DNA of 64,000 bases from Euborellia annulipes (lineage: Eukaryota > Arthropoda > Insecta > Dermaptera > Anisolabididae). The translations under genes were made by a program, and so were the position numbers. The stretch is taken from the NCBI GenBank assembly GCA_023213315.1, contig JAKCPI010003260.1, positions 124,001 to 188,000 of the forward strand. The letters are read 5' to 3'. Below, in pieces: positions 55,105 to 64,000 of this stretch (position 1 is its first letter; every line of letters starts with the position of its first letter). The notes under the pieces were generated by a model that was not told the DNA's origin, searched no databases, and worked only from the letters and a program-made list of their open reading frames with translations.

Positions 55105-55812
55105 TATTTTTACTTTCTCTTACCTATGTATATATGTAATATATATATATAGAAAGTATTGGATTCATGTCAAAAATTCGATGTCGAGATTTTGATGGAT
55201 CTTCACGTTTTGAGGTCCCCTGAATCCAAAAAAGTGGTTTTCGCGAGATGGTCTCTCTCTCTCTCTCTCTCTCTCTTTCTGTGTGTGTGTGTGTGTGTGT
55301 GGGTGTGTGTGTGAACAAAATATCTCAAGAACAAAAAGAGCTAGGAAGTTGAAATTTTATATTTAAGTTAGGCACCCCCATGGGACGTGACACGAAGCTT
55401 TTGAACAAAATCGACCAAAGAGTACTAGTACTTTACTGATGCACTTTTTCACTTTTTTTCGATTTTCTCAAAATTTGCTCCAACGATTTTTTTTTTAATT
55501 CAAAAATCAATTATTTTTTAGATTCTCAATAAAATGTATATTCTAATTTTGTCATTGAAATCTTCTGAAGACCACTTTACTCTTGTTCTTTATAGGAAAG
55601 ATAGGAATTTCTCCTATGGTTGCTTGGGTAACAAAATATAAATATTTTCCCAAACTTATAAATTTTACATCTTGAATTCAAATGTACCCTACTGTCGGTA
55701 ACTAAATATATCTCAACACAAAAAATCTGGTGTGACAAGCACAGAACACAACTTTCGATTACCTAAGGTAAGAGAAAGTTGTGTGCTGTGCGACCAGTCA
55801 CACCAGATTTTT
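55105..55812 (+). repeat. Repeat A, complete copy
   Basis: About 708 bp. The 5' end folds (TACTTTCTCT / AGAAAGTA around a TA-rich loop). Conserved blocks then follow in order: GTCGAGATTTTGATGGAT, CCCCTGAATCC, CT/GT microsatellite at 55,251-55,312, TTTTATATTTAAGTTAGGC, TACTAGTACTTTACTGATGC, TCAAAATTTGCTCCAACG, GACCACTTTACTCTTG, and TGGTAACAAAATATAAATA. The last ~88 bases are a near-perfect hairpin ending GTCACACCAGATTTTT. It has no ORF and no overall terminal inverted repeats. Confidence 0.92.
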
Positions 55813-56307
55813 ACATTATAATACAATAAGTGTTTCCTATCTACTTAAAAATATTTAGATAAATCTGTTTTTCTTAATAAATAAATTGCGGTCTTAAAGT
55901 AGCTAGGTTGTTTATTAAGTAAATGAAAATATTCTAATAAATTTGACGTGAAACTTGATAATAGGAAATAATAAGTTCTCAAATTAAATATTTATCTTTG
56001 CAACCTTTAATAGTCAACATTAGTTAACTTTGTCATTCGAATATTAATACATGTTGAAAGTTTGCTGAAACTTTATCAGTCAATGAATGTTCCTTTCGAA
56101 GAGAGAAAGAGAGAGATAACGTTGGGGATCTTAGAGTCTTCTGTCTTGTTTACCATTTAGATCTCTCAACTTTAAGAAAGTACAGGGTCGGGTAGAGCCG
56201 TAGTCAGGGATGGTTCAAAGTCCGCCCCTCCCCCTCCAAAAAAAAATCAAAAATAATATAATAAATATATAGATTAGAAAGATTTTATCTGCTCAAAAAA
56301 ATATAAA

Positions 56308-56900
56308 TTAAAAATAAAAAATCTGGTGTGATAGCGCACAGCACACAACTTTCTCTTACCCTTCGGTTGTGAACCGTGCTGATCACACCAGATTTTTTGT
56401 GTCGAGATATATTCAGTTTCCCATAGCACCTTAGTTTCAAACTTGATCACGCGATTCATAGATGGCGCTGAGCTACGAATGCTTCCACACTTCAAACAAT
56501 TTTCACGAAAAATTTCACTGATATACTTTTTAAAGAGCATAAAAAAAAATAGTTGATATATGAATTTCAAACAAAATCGTTGGAGCGAATTTTGAGAAAA
56601 TCGAAAAAACTGGAAAAGTACTTCAGCAAAGTACTAGTACTTTTTAGCCGATTTTGTTCAAAAGCTTATTTTCACTCCTTGTGAGGGTGCCTAACTTAAA
56701 TATAAAATTTCAACTAGTTCCTGAGATATTTTGTTCAAAGACACACAGACAGACCATGTCGCGAAAACCACTTTTTTGGATTCAGGGGACCTCAAAACGT
56801 GAAGATCCATCAAAGTCTCGACATCGAATTTTTGACATGAATCCAATACTTTCTCTCTCTATATATATTACATATATATAGAGATAAAGAGGAGAGGAAG
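56308..56900 (-). repeat. Repeat A copy, minus orientation, internally deleted
   Basis: From the terminal hairpin (AATCTGGTGTGATAGCG ... GATCACACCAGAT, 56,319-56,397) through CAGCAAAGTACTAGTAC and ACTTAAATATAAAATTTC to TACTTTCTCTCTATATATA. The AAGATAGGAG...GGTTGCCATGG block is replaced by unrelated sequence (56,412-56,520). Confidence 0.87.
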
Positions 56901-57571
56901 TAATAGGGCATTTTTTTATCGCATAATAATAAAAGCATTTCATTAAATTCAGATGGACCTACCATATTCAAATTTTTCTAGGCCTGTATAATTAAAAGAA
57001 GTAAATTATATTCCTGCGCCGGTTAACGACCGCTGAATAATGACGATTTAACGTCGAAGGTCAGGCATGAGCAATCCTAAAAAAATATGGGGATTGACTT
57101 CCCCGAGACTTTCTCGTATATTCTTTTGGAATTACGTCTGGGTGTGTGTGTGAACACGATTGCTTAAAAACCAAAGCAGCTAGATCGATGAAATTTAGTA
57201 TATGCTCCTTACACTAAAATTGTAGATTTCTATCAACTTTTGGAGTAAATACGTCACTTGGAAGTAGTACTTTACTTAAAAAGTTTTTTCAAGAATTTTG
57301 AAATTTTCAATTTTTTTGTTATATTATGATAAAATACTCTATTTTAAAAAGTTTTTATTCTTTGACATTTTTACGAAAAGTAAATAGTTTTTGAAATAAT
57401 CACAGAAGAAATAGAAAATATTCGTTAATTTTGATAAAAAATCAAAACAAAATCATACAGGTGTCATTAAAAAAAGGGTAAATATAAACAAACTTTATAG
57501 GAAAGATAGGAGAAATGGTTGCCATGGTGACAAAATATCAAATATTTTCTAATGTTCATAAATTTTATATA

Positions 57572-57657
57572 AAAGCAAGGGTCCACCCCAGGCGGGCCCG
57601 AGCCAGCTGGAGCGGAGTCTAGCGGGTGAACCCGCCGAAGGCGGGCGCCACGGCTAT
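57572..57657 (+). mobile_element. Helitron 3' end, solitary
   Basis: GGCGGGCCCGAGCCAGCTGG and the CCCGCC GAA GGCGGG hairpin match the ends at 25,602-25,707 and 26,297-26,367. The final CTAG is changed to CTAT. A repeat A fragment (GGTTGCCATGG) precedes it. Confidence 0.75.
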
Positions 57658-57712
57658 TAGTTTTAATAATTAGCTAAAATATCCAGTAATTTTGTTTATA
57701 AATATTTTTTAG

Positions 57713-57920
57713 GATGAATCTCAAATGGACCAGCCTGAAGACAACACAAGTAACTCAAGTAATGAAGATTTCGAAGATACAATCGAATTTGCGGTGAAAG
57801 AAGAAATAGAAGAAGAAAATGATTTTTTTCAAGGTCCTAATTCGCCCCTGCCTGATGAAAACTTAATTAAGGAAAATTTGCCAGGAGATATTCAAGTAAA
57901 AATAGAACAAGAAAGTGCAG
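57713..57920 (+). CDS. CENP-B-like gene, exon 2
   Basis: The acceptor TATTTTTTAG precedes GATGAATCTCAAATGG. Joined in phase 0 to exon 1, the 208 bases encode 69 residues plus one base, starting DESQMDQPEDNTSNSS. The sequence is strongly acidic (EDFEDTIEFAVKEEIEEEND) and ends with VKIEQESA. It contains IKEN and VKIEQE-type stretches resembling SUMO acceptor motifs (VKIE fits psi-K-x-E). The donor is GCAG-GTATAT. Phase agreement at both ends supports this being a true exon. No known domain is recognised. Confidence 0.82.
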
Positions 57921-57974
57921 GTATATAATCTACTTAAATAAAATCAATAACAATAAACTAAATAAATTTAATTT

Positions 57975-58643
57975 TTTTTACTTTCTCTTACCTATGTATA
58001 TATGTAATATATATATAGAGAGAAAGTATTGGATTCATGTCAAAAATTCGATGTCGAGATTTTGATGGATCTTCACGTTTTGAGGTCCCCTGAATCCAAA
58101 AAAGTGGTTTTCGCGACATGGTCTGTCTGTGGGTGCGTGTGTGGGTGTGTGTTCAATTTTAAGCATGAAGGAATTGAGCTATGAGGCTGAAATTTTATAT
58201 TTAAGTTAAACACCCCCCGGGACCGGAAAAATAAGCTTTTGAACAAAATCGGCCAAAGAGTACTAGTACTTTACTGATGTACTTTTTCAGTTTTTTTTAA
58301 TTTTCTCAAAATTCGCTCTAAGGATTTTGATTAAAATTCAAAAATCAATTATTATTTAGATGCTCTTTCAAATGTATATTCTCGTTTTGCCCTCAAAATT
58401 GTTTGAAGCACACTTTACTCTTGTGCTTCATAGGAAAGATAGGAGAAATGGTTGCCATGGTAACAAAATATAAATATTTTCCCATACTTATAAATTTTAC
58501 ATCTGAATTCAAATATTCCCTACTGCCGGGAACTAAATACATGTCGACACAAAAAATCTGGTGTGACAAGCACAGTACACAACTTTCGATTACCGAAGGT
58601 AAGAGAAAGTTGTGTGCTGTGCGCCAGTCACACCAGATTTTTT
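57975..58643 (+). repeat. Repeat A, complete copy
   Basis: About 669 bp, from TTTACTTTCTCTTACCTATG to CCAGTCACACCAGATTTTTT. Very similar to the copy at 55,105 including the GATCTTCACGTTTTGAGG variant, so the two probably share a recent source. The CT tract is absent. Confidence 0.92.
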
Positions 58644-58712
58644 CTGTTATATAAACAATAAATTATAGAAAACAGATAAGGATAATGCAGCCAGTGAAAT
58701 AAAAAAAGCTTT

Positions 58713-58800
58713 TTTTTTTTTTTGATCGACCGACGTTTCGGGCGCAAGTAATATACTTTCTCAGGACCTGCAGCTGTTTTTTTTTTTTTTTTTTTTTTGA
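58713..58800 (-). repeat. T-run-flanked segment with CGAAACGTC motif
   Basis: On the minus strand it reads CCTGAGAAAG...CGCCCGAAACGTCGGTCG, flanked by A-runs. This is typical of Penelope-like terminal or SINE-like sequences carrying a hammerhead-type core, though here the core reads CTGAGAA instead of CTGANGA. Tentative. Confidence 0.35.
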
Positions 58801-58957
58801 ATAAATGTTTTATTTACTATTGATTCCGAGGGCGTTGACTAAAATAATTTTTTTTTTTTTTTATTTCCTTGGCTACATTATCCTTCTCTGAGTTTTCTGT
58901 ACTGCATCAGCCATAATCCTTCTCTATTATCAATAAATTAATTTGTCCATGTTATAG

Positions 58958-59223
58958 AAGAAGAAGAAGAAGAAGAAGAAGATGAGGAAGAAATTCAAGA
59001 GAAAAAACGAAGGCGGACTGAAGATGTAACTACCAATGCCGCCACTTTAGAAAATTTCCCCGGGACAAGCTCTCATATCATTTCAGAAGAGAAAGATGAC
59101 TGTGATATTTATGCTGAACTTATTGTCAACAAATTAAGAACACTTGATGAAAAAACTAAATGTATGATTAAAAATAAAATAGATAATTTGCTTTTTGATA
59201 TAAAAGAGGATATAAGTGATTAG
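58958..59223 (+). CDS. CENP-B-like gene, exon 3 (terminal, BESS-like tail)
   Basis: The acceptor TTATAG precedes an AAG run. Using the base left over from exon 2 (phase 1), the frame opens with eight glutamates, DEEE, then a basic nuclear-localisation-like KKRRR. It continues through TLENFPGTSSH and ends with DIYAELIVNKLRTLDEKTK, then MIKNKIDNLLFDI. That last part (about 35 residues) resembles a BESS-type protein-interaction motif common at the end of arthropod MADF and related DNA-binding proteins. Stop TAG at 59,221-59,223. The complete protein is 706 residues. Tigger transposons normally have one intronless exon without this tail, so the tail suggests host use. Confidence 0.83.
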
Positions 59224-59244
59224 TATATCAAACACATTTATTAA

Positions 59245-59250
59245 AATAAA
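59245..59250 (+). promoter_or_regulatory. Poly(A) signal of the CENP-B-like gene
   Basis: AATAAA lies 22 bases after the stop codon, followed by T/A-rich sequence. This fits a compact 3' UTR. Confidence 0.65.
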
Positions 59251-59384
59251 CTGTTAAAAAATTAATGTGTTTTCTAATATTTTTTCCTATCCTAGCCTAC
59301 TGATTAATTTTGATTTATAAAAGGAAGGATCTTGAGAAAATTAAAACCACCATAAATCAACTTCTTCTCAATTCACTGTTTTAA

Positions 59385-59835
59385 GTTAGGCATCTAACAA
59401 GGGGGACCAGGAGCGTGAAAATAAGCTTTTAAACAAAATCGGCCAAAAAGTACTAGTACTTTACTGATGTTCTTTTTCAGTTTTTTTCGATTTTCACAAA
59501 ATTCGCTCGAACGATTTTTTTTTTAATTCAAAAATCAATTATTTTTTAGATGCTCTTTAAAATGTATATTCTCATTTTGTCCTTGAAATCTTTTGAAGAC
59601 CACTTTACTCTTGTATACTTCATAGTGTAGCAGAAATGGTTGCCATGGTAACAAAATATAAATATTTTTCTGTTTATAAATTTTACATCTTGAAATCTCA
59701 AATATACCCTTCTGTCGGGAACTAAATATATGTCGACACAAAAAAAATCTGGTGTGGAAAGCACCGTACCCAACTTTCTCTTGCTGAAGGGTAAGAGAAA
59801 GTTGTGTGCTCTGCGACCAGTCATGCCAAATTTTT
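59385..59835 (+). repeat. Repeat A copy lacking the 5' end
   Basis: It begins near TTAAGTTAGGCA and keeps all later blocks through GGTTGCCATGGTAACAAAAT to the terminal hairpin (ATCTGGTGTGGAAAGC...CCAGTCATGCCAAAT). Confidence 0.88.
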
Positions 59836-60180
59836 TTCTTTTGCATTTGGTAGCTAGGAGATTAGACGGTAAATTCACCCTAAAGGGTGCAATGGCCTCA
59901 AGTTATGTTTGGACTGTTGTTTCTATTGTTTTCTCTAATAAAAGCGCCTTCGGCAGGCTGTGCCCAAGAAGTAATAGGAATTTTGGGACGAAAAAAAATT
60001 TCCTGTAATCTCTAGAAGGTACTCTTTAAGTATATAAAATGTTGTTAAGAAATTCCAGCGGAAAGTTTCCCAAATAGAGTGACAGACGGACCTTCCGCTA
60101 TTATTAATACAGTACAGATATTAATATTAATGCCTAATTGGCAAGATAATAATCTTAAACAAATTAAGTATTAACTTTTC
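59836..60180. other. Noncoding DNA
   Basis: No gene or clear repeat is recognised. Confidence 0.4.
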
Positions 60181-60688
60181 CAGAGGAGTACCGAGGCAGT
60201 TGGAGGCCTGGGGCGGCACTAGAAGAGGTGGCCTTTATACATTTTTAACCAGAGGTGTAAGCTTCTAATGTATTTTTTTTTTGGGGGGGGGGGGGTGCTT
60301 ATCTTGAAATATCCTTCACCTCCATACACAAAAATATTTTTAAAATACCGTATATCCCTGAACCCCAAGGGGTCAGAGCCTGTCAAAAAGAAATTTTCAT
60401 TAAATTTTGTTTATTTTTTTTAACTAAATTTTTCGGTTTTCGTTTGAGCCCTGAGGGCCCCGGGGCCTCTCAAAGAGAAATTTTCATTAAATTTTGTTTT
60501 TATAAATATTTGGGGGCCTATGCTATCTAAATTTTTCGGTTTTCATTTGAGCCCTGAGGGCCCCGGGGCCTCTCAAAGAGAAATTTTCATTAAATTTTGT
60601 TTTTATAAATATTTGGGGGCCTATGCTAACTAAATTTTTCGGCTCGGGGCCTGGGGCGGACCGCCCCCCCCCCCTCGGTACGCCACTG
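60181..60688. mobile_element. hAT-type MITE with G/C runs and internal tandem repeat
   Basis: Ends CAGAGGAGTACCGAGG / CCTCGGTACGCCACTG match as inverted repeats. Flanks share CTTTTC but offset, so a clean 8-bp duplication is not visible. The element is 508 bp and is expanded by the tandem repeat described next. Confidence 0.78.
60424..60640 (+). repeat. 103-bp tandem repeat, about two copies
   Basis: Units start at 60,424, 60,527 and (partial) 60,630, each with CTAAATTTTTCGG, GAGGGCCCCGGGGCCTC and ATTTGGGGGCCTATGC. The two units differ at a couple of positions. A more diverged unit may precede at 60,360-60,423. Confidence 0.88.
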
Positions 60689-62826
60689 GCTTTTCTCATT
60701 TTTTCTAGTAGTTTATTGGACAAATTTGAAAGTAGATATCAAATAAATAATAAAAAATTCTAATTATAAATAGGAGAGTGGTTTAAATGGCCTCCAAACT
60801 TTTTTTTTATTTTTATTATTTGTCCCTTAATTTAATTTCCCTTTTTTTTAAAGAGTAGGGCCAGATAGTCTCCCCAAAGCTCTTCTTCAGTACCTTTGCG
60901 AACTCATTAATAATATAATTTTATTTATTTTATTAATACACTGAAGAAGGAACCTATGACGATAAATAAATGGTGAATTGTTCTTTTGCTATTATTTCTA
61001 TTATAAATTATTTAAATTTGTAACTTAAAAAAAGTTTAAATACTTTTAAGAATGAGGAAAATATAAAATGTTTTTTATGGCTCATTATACGATTAAATAA
61101 AAAAAGATACAATAGAGATCATCATTATAGGAAATTTAATTAAAAGTCCAAAAACTAAGCATAAAACATACTATAATTTATGTGATATTTGAGCTAAAAT
61201 ATTAAAGGAAAAAAAGGCAATTTGAATAAAAATGTAAATGATGAATGGTTATTAGTATAGGAAAGATGCCTTTTCAAAATGAGAAACCTTCGACTCAAAG
61301 AGCATGATGAATTTTCAAAGATGAAATTGTTCCATATAGAATACAAAATTGTCTCATAGAAGAAGGGGAGGGGGGGGGGCACAACACAAAGATCTGGGCA
61401 GCTTTGATTTATGAGTAATTAGGGCGATTAGTCACTCCCAATTAGATTAATATGATTTACGTAAGCAAATTTTTGGCTTTTTTTAGACCCCAATTCTCCT
61501 TGCCAATAATAATTGTCTTCAAAAATCTCGAAATTTTTTTTTTAAGTCCGCCTCAACTCAATTCCAGCCACAAAATCATATCGCCTGCTGAAAATAATAG
61601 TGGCGAAAGTCCAAAATTCAACAATTCAAGAAAAGGCGTTTGAAAGTTTTATAAACATTTACATTTAAATAGCCGAGCAACAAATGAATAGCCAAGAATC
61701 AATAGCAAAGAATGGAAATAAATTTTTGCCACTTTGGCACTTTAAAGAAAAAAAGTTTTAACGTCGTTTGGTAGGCTTAACTCAAAAATTGAGTTTTCAG
61801 ACTTCGGACGCCTCTAATGAAATTAAAAAAATAAATAAATATCTCTAGCAAGATATTTTAAATTATGATTATATAATCAAAAAATGTATGAAAACAAAAA
61901 TGATAAAAAAATGTTATTTAAGCAACTATGAAATTTCATACTTAAAAATAATCTCAATTTGATCAACGTCTGTATACTGGTATATCAGATTAATATGATT
62001 TGTAATGAGATATTTATGTATTCAGCTCTAAATATATCTTTGTCATTTGACGGCCATATCAGTTAATTTGATCTTATCATCAGTTAGTTTCAGGTGAGAA
62101 AGATAAAATAAAAGTTCGATGCACTTGTTATTCAAATGGAACTTTAATTTGATCGAAGACCTGAGTGACAAGCCATCAGGTCTGGCAGTTCGTTAAGACC
62201 TGATATTTGGACCTAAGGACATTTGGATCCTCTCCCTTTGCTTCTTCTTTTTTTCAAATGATTTGTGTTTTAGTTTACCCCGAAGGGATCCTACTGAATC
62301 GAAGATTGAACAGAGGGGAGAAAAGACTTCCCAGAAGAACCAGAATCCCAAGGAAGGATGCTGAGAGGAACCAATTATCGGCAATCGATATCCCCAGGCT
62401 CTCAAATACTCCATGCATATATTTCGGTAAATTGCCAAACCAATCAGCTTACTGTGTTTTTATTCAAGTATTTAAATAAGTGGATCTATAATTGCTCACA
62501 TTGCTATTATCAAAATCTGTTAAATGAAAAAAAAAAACAATAGAAATTCAAAGTGGATGTGATGAGTTATCAAAATACAAGTAAAATTATTGATAGAGAA
62601 AAAGTCAATTCATAGACGTTGTATTCTTAAGAATTCGACAAGTATTTAATTTGGCCCTTCAAACTTACAATTGTTAGTTGAAAATAATAAAAAAAGAAGC
62701 TAATTCAATTAGAAGATTTTCTCCCTAGCTTAGAGCAGAGGCAGATATGTTGCTTTATGAGCTAAGAGGCGTGACCTGAGAAGTAAAAGTTATAATAAGC
62801 TACGAATTTATTTAAATTAGTCAGGT
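60689..62826. other. AT-rich noncoding DNA
   Basis: No gene is supported in 2.1 kb. At 60,883-60,960 two CTGAAGA motifs face each other. A purine-rich stretch at 62,280-62,390 is open in several frames without a recognisable product. A G-run lies at 61,366-61,379. Confidence 0.4.
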
Positions 62827-62920
62827 GCCTTCGGGCTTGGCGTAGTGGCTAGCGTGCTGGCCTTTTATACTAAGGGTCGCGGGTTCAGATCCCAGGCAAT
62901 CCTATGATTTTATTTAAGCA
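62827..62920 (+). repeat. tRNA-derived SINE (family 1) head
   Basis: CGGGCTTGGCGTAGTGG (A-box) and GGGTTCAGATCCC (B-box), followed by GATTTTATTTAAGC; the body is then lost. Confidence 0.8.
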
Positions 62921-63919
62921 AAAGTAGCATCTTAACAAAATATCCCGGTAGGAGGTTGTGAATTTTTGTGACTATGTGTAATTTTGATCTTTTTTCCCTG
63001 AACATGGTTTTGTAACGCTTTGAGTAACATAAATCGAACTTGCTCTATCATAAAATGTCATGGAAAGATTTTAAATTAATATTTTTGGATTTATTTTTAA
63101 AGTCTGAAATTATTTAACTTCTCATATTAATTGGTAGCCAAAACAATTTTAACAAATTTTATCACTCAGAACGGAAACCAAACCAGTGACTCTGAACACA
63201 ATCAAAGACCTCCGAGTCAAAGAGCGACCAGAAAAAATGATATTAATCAACTCGATAATTTTGATGAAATTTTTCACTAAATTTTGGTTCAGACCTACTC
63301 CTGTTTTTTAGTTTTATAGTTTCAAACAGAAATAAATAAAATGAAAAGGTTCAATAGTGACCACATCAGTTTATTTGTTTGGTTGAATATAGCCTATATC
63401 TTGAATTCTATCAAGAATAGCAATGAAAAAAAGTTACTAAAGAAGAAGAATTAAAGAAAAAAAAAGAAAAAAAAAACAAGTAAAATAACTTGAAAATACA
63501 GTACAAAGGAATTAACTTGATTAAAACGAAGATAAATTAATTTGTTAATTTAATTTAAGTATGTTGAAGAAATTGAATGTTCTGTTTACTTTGAAATTGA
63601 AAAAGAATGAGAAATTGCGTCCAAGCCATAGAGATCCAAGCGGATGGCGTTTTCAACAACACAATTTGCTATCAGTGAAGAGTCAATTAAAAATATTATG
63701 AGAGTAAACGCAAAAACAATTTCTCAATTTAGATTCATCAATGCAAATTAAATAATATCAAATAAATTTACAATAAAAACAAATTGAGAGGTTAAATTGG
63801 GGAATATGTTTTAAGAGTAATCAAAAACTACAAATAGGAATAAAAACTTACACTAACAAGTGCGTAATTAAATGATTTATTTTTTGATAAAATTTAAAAT
63901 CAAAAAAATAGAGAAATTT
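62921..63919. other. AT-rich noncoding DNA
   Basis: No gene or clear repeat is recognised. Confidence 0.4.
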
Positions 63920-63926
63920 TTTTTGA

Positions 63927-64000
63927 TCTTTTGTGTAAATATTTTGGCTTTAATAAAATAATGACATCCTCAATGAAGTAATAGTGTTTTTACACAAAAT
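63927..64000 (-). repeat. Inverted element resembling the CTGATGA...GAAA arms, cut by the window edge
   Basis: TTTTGTGTAAA (63,930) and TTTACACAAAA (63,988) pair as outer arms. Between them the minus strand reads TTGAGGATGTCATTATTTT..AAAGCC AAAA, a degenerate version of the left arm at 35,060-35,091. Confidence 0.45.

Larger units (their letters stand above)
52538..57712 (+). other. Intron 1 of the CENP-B-like gene
   Basis: Begins GTAAGA and ends TATTTTTTAG. The 5.2 kb contain two plus copies and one minus copy of repeat A, a SINE, a hAT-type MITE and a Helitron end. The segment 54,304-55,100 has no recognised repeat except paired CTGGGG-AATG-CAGTCA motifs at 54,381 and 54,584. Confidence 0.8.
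57921..58957 (+). other. Intron 2 of the CENP-B-like gene
   Basis: Begins GTATAT and ends TTATAG. It contains one complete repeat A copy and, at 58,713-58,800, T-runs around a GACGTTTCGGGC sequence. Confidence 0.75.

Noticed and set aside
55124..55318. ORF with THTPTHTHTH and RERERE
   Set aside because: It is translation of GT and CT microsatellites inside repeat A.
60883..60960. Facing CTGAAGA motifs as another hammerhead pair
   Set aside because: No GAAA core string or stem II follows either motif.

Overview
The window joins two kinds of DNA. Positions 1 to about 11,325 are bacterial: dense genes on both strands, ribosome-binding sites, rho-independent terminators and about 40% GC by eye. 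The products (RpoD with an acidic non-conserved region, YbeD, LipB, an iron-dependent alcohol dehydrogenase, a PuuP-like permease and a PA3496-like acidic protein) suggest an Acinetobacter-type gammaproteobacterium. From about 11,350 to 64,000 the DNA is that of an animal, probably an invertebrate: AT-rich, gene-poor, intron-containing and packed with transposable elements. The change cuts through a bacterial short-chain dehydrogenase, which loses its N-terminal NAD-binding part. This may be a chimeric assembly or an integrated bacterial fragment. Read coverage across the junction would decide, and I favour an assembly artefact.

Bacterial part, left to right: C-terminal end of TrhO; DedA; a frameshifted LysE/RhtB exporter; a convergent UPF0149 gene and small acidic gene; rpoD with about six single-base indels; ybeD; lipB; an SCP2-like gene closely coupled to an iron alcohol dehydrogenase; a PuuP-like putrescine permease; then, on the minus strand, a flavodoxin-family oxidoreductase and the truncated dehydrogenase. 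Several indels lie in homopolymers and rpoD is essential, so they look more like sequencing error than decay.

Animal part: two host coding loci can be supported. One is a three-exon gene (50,891-52,537, 57,713-57,920, 58,958-59,223) for a 706-residue Tigger/jerky-type (CENP-B-like) protein with a new acidic, BESS-like C-terminal tail. Splice signals and reading phases all agree and a poly(A) signal follows the stop. The other is a single ankyrin-repeat exon on the minus strand (41,508-41,654) that resembles ANKRD11/ANKRD12. A frameshifted hAT transposase (12,764-14,805) and two internally truncated mariner-type elements are also present.

The rest is repeats. A dispersed ~700-bp family, called repeat A here, has a hairpin at each end and about 17 copies or fragments. 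Five hAT-type MITEs keep perfect 8-bp target duplications. There are palindromic elements with 3-bp or TA target sites, tandem Helitron ends, at least three tRNA-derived SINE families, and inverted elements with hammerhead-like CTGANGA...GAAA signatures. Several insertions are nested, so their relative ages can be read.
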